A model generated the notes under the pieces. That model was given only the letters and a program-made list of their open reading frames with translations, searched no databases and was not told where the DNA came from. The position numbers and the translations under genes were made by a program. DNA of 61,360 bases from Tritonibacter horizontis (GTDB taxonomy: Bacteria > Pseudomonadota > Alphaproteobacteria > Rhodobacterales > Rhodobacteraceae): assembly GCF_001518015.1 (NCBI RefSeq), contig NZ_LPUY01000063.1:1-61360 (forward strand), written 5' to 3'. Positions 53,530-61,360 of this stretch are shown one piece after another; the first letter of the stretch is position 1; every line of letters begins with the position of its first letter.

Positions 53530-54936
53530 TTACTTGTGACCGGCCATGCCGCCAGAGACCTCTTCGGTGGATTCCGCCGTCAGCTCTTCGGGCAGCAGCA
53601 GGTTCAGCGCGATGGAGATCACGGCGGCGGGCAGCAGACCGCTGGTCAGCAGGATACGCGGGGTGTCCGCAACGTGCTGCAGCGCGCCCGGCTCCAGTTG
53701 CAGGCCGAGGCCAACCGAGAGCGAGATCGCAAAGATCACCATGTTGCGGCGGTTCCAGTCCACATCCGACAGGATCGACACGCCGGCTGCGACCACCATG
53801 CCGAACATGACGATAACGCCGCCGCCGAGCACTTCGATCGGGACGGTCCGGATGACGCCGCCCACCTTTGGGATCAGGCCGCAGATGATCAGGAAGATCG
53901 CCCCGCAGGTGACCACATGGCGGCTCATGACGCCGGTCATGGCGATCAGGCCGACGTTCTGGCTGAAGGAGGTGTTTGGCAAGCCGCCAAAGATCCCCGC
54001 CACGGCGGAGCCGATCCCGTCGGCAAAGGTCGCGCCTTCGATTTCCGCATCGGTTGCTTCGCGCTTGGCGCCGCCCTTGGTGATGCCGGAGACATCGCCA
54101 ACGGTTTCGACAGCCGACACAAAGGCCATCAGGCAGAAGCCGATGATCGCCGCGAGGGAGAACTCGAACCCGTATTTGAAGGGCTGCGGCAGAGCAAAAC
54201 TGGCCGCGCGGCTCCAGGAACCGGCGATGGCGTCAAAGGTCAGCATCCCGACCATCAGCGCGTAGATATAGCCCGCGATCAACCCCAGCAGCACGGCCGA
54301 GACCGAGAGCATGCCACGGGTGAAGAACTTCAGCCCCAGGGTGACGAGGATCACGACGACGGCGGCAGACCAGTTCAGCAGCGAGCCATATTCCGGCGTG
54401 CCAATGGCGGGCACACCGCCGGCTGCGTATTGAATGCCGACCTTGACCAGCGCCAGCCCGATCATGGTCACCACCAGCCCGGTGACCAGCGGTGGCAGGG
54501 CAAAGCGGATCTTGCCAATGAACAGGCCGAGGCAGGCGTGGAACAGCCCGCCGATCAGCACGCCGCCAAACAGTGCGGCCAGCGCATCGACGCCCTTGCC
54601 AGCGACCAGCGGAATCATGATCGGCAGAAAGGCGAAAGATGTGCCCTGCACAATCGGCAGCCGCGCCCCGACAGGACCCAGCGAGATGGTCTGCAAGAGC
54701 GTCGCGATGCCGGCAAAGAGCATCGACATCTGGATCAGGTACAACAGCTCTGGGAAATCCGGCGAGTTGGAGCCGAAGCCAAAGCCCGCCGCCCCGGCGA
54801 TGATGATCGCAGGGGTGACGTTGGAGACAAACATCGCCAGCACATGCTGGATGCCCAGCGGAATGGCCTTGGCGAGCGGTGGCATATAGTCGGGATCCCG
54901 CAGCTGTTCCGGCGTCCCTATCGAAGTGTCAGTCAA
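53530..54936 (-). CDS. NCS2-family purine permease (urate/xanthine type)
   Basis: 468 residues, about 14 spans. NCS2 hallmarks include IPLGIQHVLAMFVSNVTPAI, the signature QNVGLIAMTGVMSRHV (QNxGxxxxT) and ETVGDVSG. It resembles urate/xanthine symporters, and its place after allA and puuE-uraD supports uptake of urate, xanthine or allantoin. The only in-frame ATG upstream (55095) lies inside allA. I chose TTG at 54936 (AGGGA upstream, then TDTSIGTPEQL). The start remains uncertain. Confidence 0.88.
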   Translation of the reverse strand: MTDTSIGTPEQLRDPDYMPPLAKAIPLGIQHVLAMFVSNVTPAIIIAGAAGFGFGSNSPDFPELLYLIQMSMLFAGIATLLQTISLGPVGARLPIVQGTSFAFLPIMIPLVAGKGVDALAALFGGVLIGGLFHACLGLFIGKIRFALPPLVTGLVVTMIGLALVKVGIQYAAGGVPAIGTPEYGSLLNWSAAVVVILVTLGLKFFTRGMLSVSAVLLGLIAGYIYALMVGMLTFDAIAGSWSRAASFALPQPFKYGFEFSLAAIIGFCLMAFVSAVETVGDVSGITKGGAKREATDAEIEGATFADGIGSAVAGIFGGLPNTSFSQNVGLIAMTGVMSRHVVTCGAIFLIICGLIPKVGGVIRTVPIEVLGGGVIVMFGMVVAAGVSILSDVDWNRRNMVIFAISLSVGLGLQLEPGALQHVADTPRILLTSGLLPAAVISIALNLLLPEELTAESTEEVSGGMAGHK

Positions 54937-55009
54937 TGTTTCTGTTCCCTGTTGGTTTCGGGATCTCCTGGCTTCTTGTCTGGTCAGGATGATCCGGTTT
55001 GTGAATGGG

Positions 55010-55504
55010 TCAGTCTGCGATTTCGGTGACCACAGGCGGGTCTTCGAACCAGTGTTCTTCGAGATTGTCGCCGGGTCCGATCCGGTCGATGACAATGTAT
55101 TGCCCCGGCGCGCCGAGGGGCGCGAGCACCCCGTGCCAGGTGCCGCGATGCAGGTTGACCGACTGGCCCGGCTGGCTGACGAAGGCCAAGGGCGTGCCCG
55201 GCTGTCCGCCCGCGTCGGGGGCGACGATCACCAGCATCGCCACGCCGTTGAGCGGCACAAAGGCCTGGCTGCCCTCCGGGTGACGTTCGACCAGTTCGAC
55301 GGTATAGGGCAGGGTCCGGGCCTCGGCGTCGAACAGGCTGATGCCGGCCCGCCCGTCGGCGAAATCGACCTGCGCCAGATCGTGGTGGCGCCCACATTTG
55401 CCCTGGTTGATGATCTTGTCCGGGTGCGGCTTTGGCTCCAGCACGTCGCCAAACGGCGCGAAGCCCGTGGCGGTCAGCGGGCGGGCGATCAGCGCGCGTG
55501 TCAT
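55010..55504 (-). CDS. allA: Ureidoglycolate lyase
   Basis: 164 residues. TATGFAPFGDVLEP at the N-terminus and the SVNLHRGTWHGVLAPLG block with its histidines are characteristic of AllA. It splits (S)-ureidoglycolate to glyoxylate and urea in the cytoplasm. It overlaps the PuuE-UraD gene (ATGA, 55501-55504), so the two are translated together. Confidence 0.96.
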   Translation of the reverse strand: MTRALIARPLTATGFAPFGDVLEPKPHPDKIINQGKCGRHHDLAQVDFADGRAGISLFDAEARTLPYTVELVERHPEGSQAFVPLNGVAMLVIVAPDAGGQPGTPLAFVSQPGQSVNLHRGTWHGVLAPLGAPGQYIVIDRIGPGDNLEEHWFEDPPVVTEIAD

Positions 55505-56916
55505 GGGAAAAGATCCGCCAGCCGGAACTGGGCGATCCGTTCAACCTGGCGGCAGGCCTCGGCGAATTCTGTGGCACGGTCATTGTCGATGCGGCGCTGG
55601 AAGGCGGCCAGGATAGAGGCCTTGTTGTTGTCGCGCACCGCGATGATGAAGGGAAACCCGTGCTTTTTGACATAGGCCGTGTTCATCTCGGTGAAGGTTG
55701 CGCGTTCCGCATCGGTCAGCAGATCAAGCCCGGCACTGGCCTGTTCGGTGGTGCTTTCGGCGGTGAGGCGGCCAGCGGCGGCCAGCTTGCCCGCCAGATC
55801 CGGGTGGGCGGTGAGCACACCAAGGCGCTCCTCGTCGGTGGCGCTGCGGAACATCCGGCACAGCGCGTTGTGCACGCCAGCGGCGCAGTCATGGGCCGGG
55901 CCAAGCTCCAGATCAAAGGCGCGGTCGGCAATCCAGGGGGAATGTTCAAAAATACCGCCGTAGGTGGCGACGAATGTGTCGCGGTCCATCTGGCTGGGCC
56001 GGGGGTGGCGCTGATGCGGGTGATGGCTGGCCCAGTGTTCGGCGATGTCGAGACGGCGCGGGCACCAGACGCCCTCGTGGCGCTGGATATGGTCGATGAA
56101 GCGCTTGAGCGCGGCGATCTTGCCCGGACGGCCAACCAGCCGGCAATGCAGACCGATGGTCATCATCTTCGGGCTCCCGGCGCTGCCCTCGGCATAAAGC
56201 GTATCAAAGGCGTCGGTGAGGTAGTCGCCAAAGTCCGCCCCGGTGACCCAGCCCGGCGCGGTGGCAAAGCGCATGTCGTTGGCTTCGAGCGTATAGGGAA
56301 TGATCAGCTGGTCGCGCGCGTCGACCTCCAGCCAATAGGGCAGATCGTCATCATAGGTGTCGGAGATATAGTCAAAGCCACCTTCCTCGGCCACCAGACG
56401 GACGGTATTGGCGCTGCAACGGCCCGTGTACCAGCCGCGCGGGCGGCTGCCGACGACTTCGGTATGGAGGCGGATGGCCTCGGCAATCGAGGCGCGCTCT
56501 TCCGCCTCTGGCATGTCCTTGTGTTCGACCCATTTGAGCCCGTGGGAGGCGATCTCCCAATCGGCGTCCTTCATCGCCTGCAGCTGTTCGGGGCTGCGGG
56601 CAAGCGCGGTGGCGACGCCGTAGATGGTCAGCGGTATGCCGGCGCCGGTGAACAGGCGGTGCAGACGCCAGAAGCCGGCACGGGCGCCGTATTCATAGAT
56701 CGATTCCATGTTCCAGTGGCGCTGGCCCTGCCATTGGGCGGCACCGGGAATATCGGAAAGAAAGGCCTCGGAGGCGGCATCGCCATGCAGGATACAGTTT
56801 TCGCCGCCTTCTTCGTAGTTCAGCACGAACTGGACGGCGATTTTTGCGGCGTTGGGCCATTCTGGATGGGGGCCATGTGCCCCATATCCACGCATGTCTC
56901 GGGGATAGCGTGTCAC
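55501..56916 (-). CDS. puuE: Fused allantoinase PuuE - OHCU decarboxylase UraD
   Basis: 471 residues, GTG start at 56916 with GGAG nine bases upstream; the start fits the TRYPRDMRGYG family N-terminus. Residues ~1-305 are the polysaccharide-deacetylase-like allantoinase PuuE (VQFVLNYEEGGEN, EIASHGLKW, IGLHCRLVGRPG), which opens allantoin to allantoate. Residues ~308-471 are UraD (LTAHPDLAGKLA at 369-380, with its His371; KKHGFPFIIAVRDN), which makes (S)-allantoin from OHCU. The fusion joins two consecutive activities on the same intermediate. It is followed by allA and the permease. Confidence 0.95.
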   Translation of the reverse strand: MTRYPRDMRGYGAHGPHPEWPNAAKIAVQFVLNYEEGGENCILHGDAASEAFLSDIPGAAQWQGQRHWNMESIYEYGARAGFWRLHRLFTGAGIPLTIYGVATALARSPEQLQAMKDADWEIASHGLKWVEHKDMPEAEERASIAEAIRLHTEVVGSRPRGWYTGRCSANTVRLVAEEGGFDYISDTYDDDLPYWLEVDARDQLIIPYTLEANDMRFATAPGWVTGADFGDYLTDAFDTLYAEGSAGSPKMMTIGLHCRLVGRPGKIAALKRFIDHIQRHEGVWCPRRLDIAEHWASHHPHQRHPRPSQMDRDTFVATYGGIFEHSPWIADRAFDLELGPAHDCAAGVHNALCRMFRSATDEERLGVLTAHPDLAGKLAAAGRLTAESTTEQASAGLDLLTDAERATFTEMNTAYVKKHGFPFIIAVRDNNKASILAAFQRRIDNDRATEFAEACRQVERIAQFRLADLFP

Positions 56917-57122
56917 TCTTGGGATCTCCGAAGTCTGTGTCTGTTCACATGTTATACGAAGGATGCGGCAAAGTGGCTTTACCACAATTTTTGAAAGTGT
57001 TGTTTGTCGCTTCTGCGTGCATCACGGGCATCGGGCGCGCAATATGCTGACAAATGCAGCTGACACGCATCAGGCGGTCGCTGTCAATGGACCTGGATCT
57101 GACGGCGAAGGAGAGGATTGAA

Positions 57123-57476
57123 ATGACTGGCTATCTGACGACACATGTGCTGGACACAGCGCGGGGCTGCCCGGCCGAGGGCATCCGCATCGCGCTCTAC
57201 CGGGTGAGCGGCAATTCCCACCGGAAAATCGCCGAGGCGGTGACCAATGCGGATGGCCGCACCGACAGCCCGATCCTGCCTGCCAAGAGTTTCAAGACCG
57301 GGACCTATGAGCTGATCTTTTTTACGGGGGACTATCTGCGGGCGAGTGGCCAGGCGGAAGACCCGCTGTTTCTGGACGCGATCCCGATCCGCTTCGGCAT
57401 CAGTGAGGGCGAGAGCCATTATCATGTGCCGCTGTTGGTATCGCCCTTTGGCTACTCCACCTATCGGGGCAGCTGA
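57123..57476 (+). CDS. uraH: 5-Hydroxyisourate hydrolase (transthyretin-like)
   Basis: 117 residues, the usual length. It has LTTHVLDTARGCPAEG at the start (active-site His8) and the YRGS C-terminal signature that marks HIU hydrolase. It hydrolyses 5-hydroxyisourate, made by PuuD, to OHCU, which UraD then decarboxylates. GGAGAGG before the ATG at 57123 decides the start. It is divergent from puuE-uraD. Confidence 0.97.
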   Translation: MTGYLTTHVLDTARGCPAEGIRIALYRVSGNSHRKIAEAVTNADGRTDSPILPAKSFKTGTYELIFFTGDYLRASGQAEDPLFLDAIPIRFGISEGESHYHVPLLVSPFGYSTYRGS

Positions 57477-57480
57477 CGGA

Positions 57481-57516
57481 TGCCTCCGGCGGAGGTATTT
57501 GGGAAAAGATGAAGGG
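57481..57516 (+). terminator. Short CCTCC-GGC-GGAGG terminator-like element after uraH
   Basis: A small hairpin (CCTCC at 57483-57487, GGAGG at 57491-57495) followed by TATTTGGGAAAAGATGAAGG. From memory, similar elements recur after stop codons in Rhodobacteraceae genomes, but only this copy was seen here. Confidence 0.5.
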
Positions 57517-57540
57517 GGGCGTGGCTTCTCGTTACCGCGG

Positions 57541-58455
57541 TCAGGCGCTGCCGTCGGGCAGGCTGGCGAGGATATGGTCGACCATGAAGTCGATGAACAG
57601 GCGGACCTTGGGGTCCTGGTGGCGGCGATGCATATAGAGGCAGGCCAGCTGGATGGTCGCGGGGGGTTCCTGGGGCAGGACCGGTTGCAGGCGACCGGCG
57701 GCGAGGTGGTCGGCCACTTCGAACAGTGGTTTGAGGATGATGCCATGGCCGTCGAGCGCCCATTGGGTCAGCACATCGCCATGATCGGATTCAAAAGGGC
57801 CGGTGACGGCGATCCGGCGCAGGCCGTCGGGGCCGTGCAGCGGCCATTGGAATTCCGGCGCGCCGGGGTAGCGCAGGTTGAGGCAGTCATGGGCATCCGA
57901 GGTCAGCTCGGCGCTGCTGGCAGGCAGGCCGCGTGCGGCGATATAGGCGGGGGCGGCGCAGAGGATGCGCGGGCAGTCGGTGATTTTGCGGATCTTGAGG
58001 TTTGAATCCTCCGGCAGGCCGAGGAAAAAAGCCGCGTCCAGCCCCTCGGCCGCGAGGTCGAGTTTGCGATCCGACAGGCGCAGGCGGATGTTGATCAGCG
58101 GGTAGGCGGCCTTGAACTGCGGCACGGCGGGCGCGATCAGACGCTGGCCCAGCCCGAGCGGCGCGGCCACATAGAGGGTGCCGCGCGGCGTCTGGGTGAC
58201 GTTGGAGATATCCGCCTCGGCCTCTTCCACCGCTTCGAGGATCTTGACCGCGCCACGGTAAAAGAGCTGCCCCTGTTCGGTGGGATGCAGCAGGCGGGTG
58301 GTGCGCTGGAACAGGCGCACCTTGAGGTGGTCCTCCAGCTGGGAGATGCGGGAGGAGGCAACGGCCGCAGAAATCCGCATGTCGCGGGCCGCCGCAGACA
58401 TGTTGCCAAGTTCGTAGACGCGGACGAACGTTCGGATATTGTTCAAATAGGCCAT
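57541..58455 (-). CDS. LysR-family transcriptional regulator
   Basis: 304 residues. The N-terminal winged helix is FVRVYELGNMSAAARDMRIS then AAVASSRISQLEDHLKVRLF. The effector domain starts near 90 (GTLYVAAPLGLGQRLIAP). It is divergent from puuD and probably controls the purine genes with a purine or ureide signal. Convergent with uraH. Confidence 0.93.
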   Translation of the reverse strand: MAYLNNIRTFVRVYELGNMSAAARDMRISAAVASSRISQLEDHLKVRLFQRTTRLLHPTEQGQLFYRGAVKILEAVEEAEADISNVTQTPRGTLYVAAPLGLGQRLIAPAVPQFKAAYPLINIRLRLSDRKLDLAAEGLDAAFFLGLPEDSNLKIRKITDCPRILCAAPAYIAARGLPASSAELTSDAHDCLNLRYPGAPEFQWPLHGPDGLRRIAVTGPFESDHGDVLTQWALDGHGIILKPLFEVADHLAAGRLQPVLPQEPPATIQLACLYMHRRHQDPKVRLFIDFMVDHILASLPDGSA

Positions 58456-58503
58456 GTTGCGCGGTTCATTGTCAGGATACGTTTGAAAGAGCTTGGAATT
58501 TTT

Positions 58504-58543
58504 CCCAGATACAGGAAAATACCCCTGTCGCCTAGGGTCTGGG
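58504..58543. promoter_or_regulatory. Candidate operator upstream of puuD
   Basis: The 110-base LysR-puuD gap contains ACAGG-N8-CCTGT (58511-58528) within CCCAGA...TCTGGG (58504-58509 and 58538-58543). The two dyads have different centres, so they could be protein sites or an RNA hairpin before puuD. LysR-type proteins usually bind near such dyads, but the exact T-N11-A form was not seen. Confidence 0.35.
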
Positions 58544-58565
58544 CGAGATGAAGTAAGGAGGTATC

Positions 58566-59819
58566 ATGGAAGAGATCGTGATCATGTGGGACTGGCTGGG
58601 GTTTGCCGTCCGCTGGCTGCATGTCATTACCGCGATGGCCTGGATCGGGTCTTCCTTTTACTTTATCGCGCTGGATCTTGGTCTGAACCGCAATATCGCG
58701 GGGCCGGCCGATGGTGAGGAGTGGCAGGTCCATGGCGGGGGCTTCTACCATATCCAGAAATACCTGGTGGCGCCGGAGCGGATGCCGGAGCATCTGATCT
58801 GGTTCAAATGGGAGAGCTATTCGACCTGGCTGTCGGGCGCGGCGCTGCTGATGATCGTCTATTGGGCGGGGGGCGAGCTTTACCTTATTGATGCGGCCAA
58901 GGCGGATCTGGCGCTCTGGCAGGGCATCGCGATCTCTGCCGCGTCATTGGCTGTCGGCTGGCTGATCTATGACTATCTGTGCAAATCGGCGCTGGGCGAG
59001 CGGCCGACCGTATTGATGGTGCTGCTGTTCGTGCTGCTGGTGATCATGGGCTGGGCCTACAATCAGGTCTTTACCGGTCGGGCCGTGCTGCTGCATCTGG
59101 GGGCGTTTACCGCCACCATCATGACGGCGAATGTGTTTTTCATCATCATGCCGAACCAGCGCATCGTGGTGGCCGATCTGAAGGCTGGCCGTCCGGCAGA
59201 TCCGAAATACGGCAAGATCGCCAAGCTGCGGTCGACCCATAACAACTATCTGACCTTGCCGGTCATCTTCCTGATGTTGTCGAACCACTATCCGCTGGCC
59301 TTTGCCACCCAGTACAACTGGATCATTGCGGCGCTGGTTTTCCTGATGGGGGTGACGATCCGGCACTATTTCAACACGCGCCACGCGCGGGCGGGCAATC
59401 CGACCTGGACCTGGCTGGTGACGGTGCTGCTGTTCATCGCGATCATGGCGCTGAGCCAGGCGCCGTTGAGCCAGGACAGCTATGAGGAGTCCGAGGCCCG
59501 CACGCTGACCGCGACCGAACAGGCCTTTGCGTCCTCTGACCATTTCGACGAGATCATGACTGTGGTGCCGGGGCGCTGTGCCATGTGCCATGCGCGCGAG
59601 CCGTTCTATGAGGGGATCCGGCGAGCGCCAAAGACCGTCCTGCTGGAAACCGAGGCGGATGTGGCTAAAGCGGCGCGACAGATCTATCTGCATGCCGGCG
59701 TGACCCATGCGATGCCACCTGCCAATGTGACCTTCATGGAGGATGCGGAGCGCCGGCTGATCCGCAAGTGGTACGCCGATGGGGCGAAAAACCTGCCTCT
59801 GTTCCTTGCCGGGCAATGA
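58566..59819 (+). CDS. puuD: Urate hydroxylase PuuD (membrane, cytochrome c domain)
   Basis: 417 residues. The N-terminal ~300 residues have about eight to nine membrane spans (WLHVITAMAWIGSSFYFIAL first), with histidines suited to bind heme or quinone. A C-terminal cytochrome c domain has CAMCH at 338-342 and a likely Met383 ligand (HAMPPANV). PuuD oxidises urate to 5-hydroxyisourate and passes electrons to the respiratory chain, so no H2O2 is made, unlike uricase. AAGGAGGTATC before the ATG is an ideal ribosome binding site. guaD follows 122 bases later. Confidence 0.96.
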   Translation: MEEIVIMWDWLGFAVRWLHVITAMAWIGSSFYFIALDLGLNRNIAGPADGEEWQVHGGGFYHIQKYLVAPERMPEHLIWFKWESYSTWLSGAALLMIVYWAGGELYLIDAAKADLALWQGIAISAASLAVGWLIYDYLCKSALGERPTVLMVLLFVLLVIMGWAYNQVFTGRAVLLHLGAFTATIMTANVFFIIMPNQRIVVADLKAGRPADPKYGKIAKLRSTHNNYLTLPVIFLMLSNHYPLAFATQYNWIIAALVFLMGVTIRHYFNTRHARAGNPTWTWLVTVLLFIAIMALSQAPLSQDSYEESEARTLTATEQAFASSDHFDEIMTVVPGRCAMCHAREPFYEGIRRAPKTVLLETEADVAKAARQIYLHAGVTHAMPPANVTFMEDAERRLIRKWYADGAKNLPLFLAGQ

Positions 59820-59941
59820 CCGCGCCGGCCTGACCCAACTGCCTGCAGAGACCGTCTTGAGACATGCCCCTCCTGGGAGCCGGCCAAAGCGGTGCGGTCC
59901 AGGGCGCCATCTGACCAATAGAACCGATAGAAAGGTGACCG

Positions 59942-61249
59942 ATGTCCTCTTCCGCAACCCTTCTGCGTGGCCGGACGCTGAACTTCCGCGCTGAGCCCGC
60001 CGGGCCCGAGGACACGGCGGCCTTTTGCTATATCGAGGATGGCGCGATCCTGATCCAGGATGGGATGATCGTCGCGCAGGGTGCCTATTCGGAGCTGTGC
60101 CACCGGAGGCCGGAGGCGCGGGTTGTCGATCATCGCCCGCATCTGCTGATGCCGGGGTTCATTGATTTGCATCTGCATTTCCCGCAGGTGCAGGTTGTGG
60201 CCTCCTGGGGCGAACAGCTGCTGGACTGGCTGAACACCTATACCTTTCCGGCCGAGACGCAATTTGCCAGCCCGGCGCATGCAGCGCGGATGGCCGGTGC
60301 GTTCTTCGACCTGCTGCTGAGCCATGGCACCACCACGGCGGCGGCCTTCTGTTCGGTGCATCCCACCTCGATCGAGGCTTATTTCACCGAAGCGGCGCGT
60401 CGCAACATGCGGATGATCGGCGGCAAGGTGATGATGGATCGCAATGCCCCCGACGGCCTGCGGGACAATGCGCAACTGGGGTATGACGACAGCAAGGCCC
60501 TGCTGGAGCGCTGGCATGGCAGGGGTCGGGCCTCTTATGCCATCTCGCCGCGTTTCGCGATCACCTCGACCCCGGCGCAGCTGGAGGCGGCAGGCGCGTT
60601 GGCAAAGGAATATCCCGATGCCTTTGTGCAGACCCATCTGTCGGAAAACCGGGACGAGATCGCATATACGCTGAGCCTGTATCCGGAGGCGGCGGATTAC
60701 CTGGGGATCTACGAACACTATGGTCTTGTGGGCGCAAAGACCCTGCTGGGGCACGCGATCCATCTGGAGCCGCGCGAAATCGCGCTTTTGGCCGAAACGG
60801 GGGGCAAGCCGGTGTTCTGTCCCACTTCGAACCTGTTTCTCGGCAGTGGCTTGTTTGACGAGGGGGGCCTGCGGGCACGGGGCGTCGCCAGTGGCATTGC
60901 AACGGACATCGGGGCCGGCACCAGCTATTCGATGCTGCAAACCTTGAACGAGGGCTACAAGGTGCTGCAATTGCAGAACCAGCCCCTGCACCCCTTGCGT
61001 GCCTTTCACTGGATCACGCGTGGCAATGCCGAGATCCTGGGCGAGACCCATCGCATCGGCACGCTGGATCCCGGCACCGAGGCGGACATCGTGGTGATGA
61101 ACGCGGCCGCCACCCCGGCGATGGCCCTGCGGATGGAAGCGGCAACAACCCTGACAGAAGAGCTGTTCGTCTTGCAGGTCCTCGGCGATGACCGCGCGGT
61201 GGCCGAAGTCTATGTGGCCGGTCAGCCCGCCAAGCCCAAACCAGCCTGA
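59942..61249 (+). CDS. guaD: Guanine deaminase
   Basis: 435 residues, amidohydrolase fold. The metal site begins with LMPGFIDLHLHFPQ (His77, His79). THLSENRDE, GHAIHLE and TDIGAGTSYS supply further ligands and active-site residues. It deaminates guanine to xanthine in the cytoplasm. The start MSSSATLLRGRTL follows AAAGGTGACCG. It is probably cotranscribed with puuD, and a strong terminator follows. Confidence 0.96.
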   Translation: MSSSATLLRGRTLNFRAEPAGPEDTAAFCYIEDGAILIQDGMIVAQGAYSELCHRRPEARVVDHRPHLLMPGFIDLHLHFPQVQVVASWGEQLLDWLNTYTFPAETQFASPAHAARMAGAFFDLLLSHGTTTAAAFCSVHPTSIEAYFTEAARRNMRMIGGKVMMDRNAPDGLRDNAQLGYDDSKALLERWHGRGRASYAISPRFAITSTPAQLEAAGALAKEYPDAFVQTHLSENRDEIAYTLSLYPEAADYLGIYEHYGLVGAKTLLGHAIHLEPREIALLAETGGKPVFCPTSNLFLGSGLFDEGGLRARGVASGIATDIGAGTSYSMLQTLNEGYKVLQLQNQPLHPLRAFHWITRGNAEILGETHRIGTLDPGTEADIVVMNAAATPAMALRMEAATTLTEELFVLQVLGDDRAVAEVYVAGQPAKPKPA

Positions 61250-61276
61250 CAGCACAGCGTGGATCCGGAAGTGCCG

Positions 61277-61307
61277 GGCGCGGAGCAGGATGCTCCGCGC
61301 CTTTTTT
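61277..61307 (+). terminator. Terminator after guaD
   Basis: GGCGCGGAGCA (61277-61287) pairs perfectly with TGCTCCGCGCC (61291-61301), then TTTTTT. It closes the puuD-guaD operon; the remaining 53 bases show nothing. Confidence 0.9.
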
Positions 61308-61360
61308 GGTTTTCGATGACTCGTTCTGGCGGGTGGCTGCGCGGGTCGGGTTTGATTCCT

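Noticed and set aside
59684-61255. A 523-codon minus-strand open frame across guaD
   Set aside because: Antisense to a clear guanine deaminase.
1-61360. tRNA, rRNA, CRISPR, transposase or integrase
   Set aside because: None was recognised: no spaced direct repeats, no transposase motifs and no tRNA-like clover sequences by eye. A dedicated scan would be needed to be sure.

Overview
The window is a GC-rich, densely coded alphaproteobacterial chromosome segment, most likely from the Rhodobacteraceae (Roseobacter group). This rests on gene content and order: gpmI-envC-ctpA with ATGA overlaps, accD-folC, DUF2794 facing an NlpC/P60-leucyl aminopeptidase pair, DUF1285, zf-CHCC and a Roseobacter-type purine catabolic cluster. 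I name no genus. About 58 protein genes are supported. I saw no rRNA, tRNA, CRISPR array, insertion sequence or prophage. The DNA looks like chromosomal core plus ordinary metabolic accessory genes.

Layout. 1-5.9 kb (minus strand): a MoxR ATPase / DUF58 / BatA-DUF4159 / membrane-protein operon whose last gene runs off the left edge. 6-13.3 kb: DUF1285, a hydroxypyruvate isomerase-like protein, DNA polymerase I, a small lipoprotein, a flavodoxin-like protein, a complex I-type zinc finger, an ABC ATPase without a permease and a GNAT acetyltransferase. 13.5-17.5 kb: gpmI, an EnvC-like protein and CtpA. 17.6-21 kb: Ada, then conserved Rhodobacteraceae unknowns and a lipoprotein. 21.2-24.3 kb: a 1035-residue ABC-exporter-like protein with a degenerate nucleotide-binding domain, a large insertion and a C-terminal cyclic-nucleotide-binding-like domain. 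24.4-30 kb: accD-folC, a DeoR regulator, ZapE and an MFS transporter. 30-38.2 kb: a DMT transporter-HAD-ornithine cyclodeaminase-hydrolase operon, then fghA-sthA-yaiI and an AEC transporter. 38.4-49 kb: TetR, a c-type cytochrome, ArsR, DUF2794, NlpC/P60 and aminopeptidase, an Hpt-like protein, carbonic anhydrase, a DUF3095 cyclase-like protein, asd and DUF4139. 49-51.1 kb: an aromatic-amino-acid-type decarboxylase divergent from an HpaR-like regulator.

51.2-61.3 kb is a purine/ureide catabolic island: glycerate kinase, ureidoglycine aminohydrolase (AllE), NCS2 permease, ureidoglycolate lyase (AllA), a fused allantoinase-OHCU decarboxylase (PuuE-UraD), HIU hydrolase (UraH), a LysR regulator, membrane cytochrome-linked urate hydroxylase (PuuD) and guanine deaminase (GuaD). 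Together they would take guanine and urate through allantoin to ureidoglycolate, then glyoxylate and urea. Glycerate kinase could draw glyoxylate carbon into glycolysis. Xanthine dehydrogenase and the allantoate-degrading step are not in the window.

The least described candidates are the degenerate ABC/cNMP fusion protein, the DUF3095 cyclase-like protein and the MoxR-DUF58-DUF4159 membrane operon. The first two could be related through a nucleotide signal, but that is speculation.
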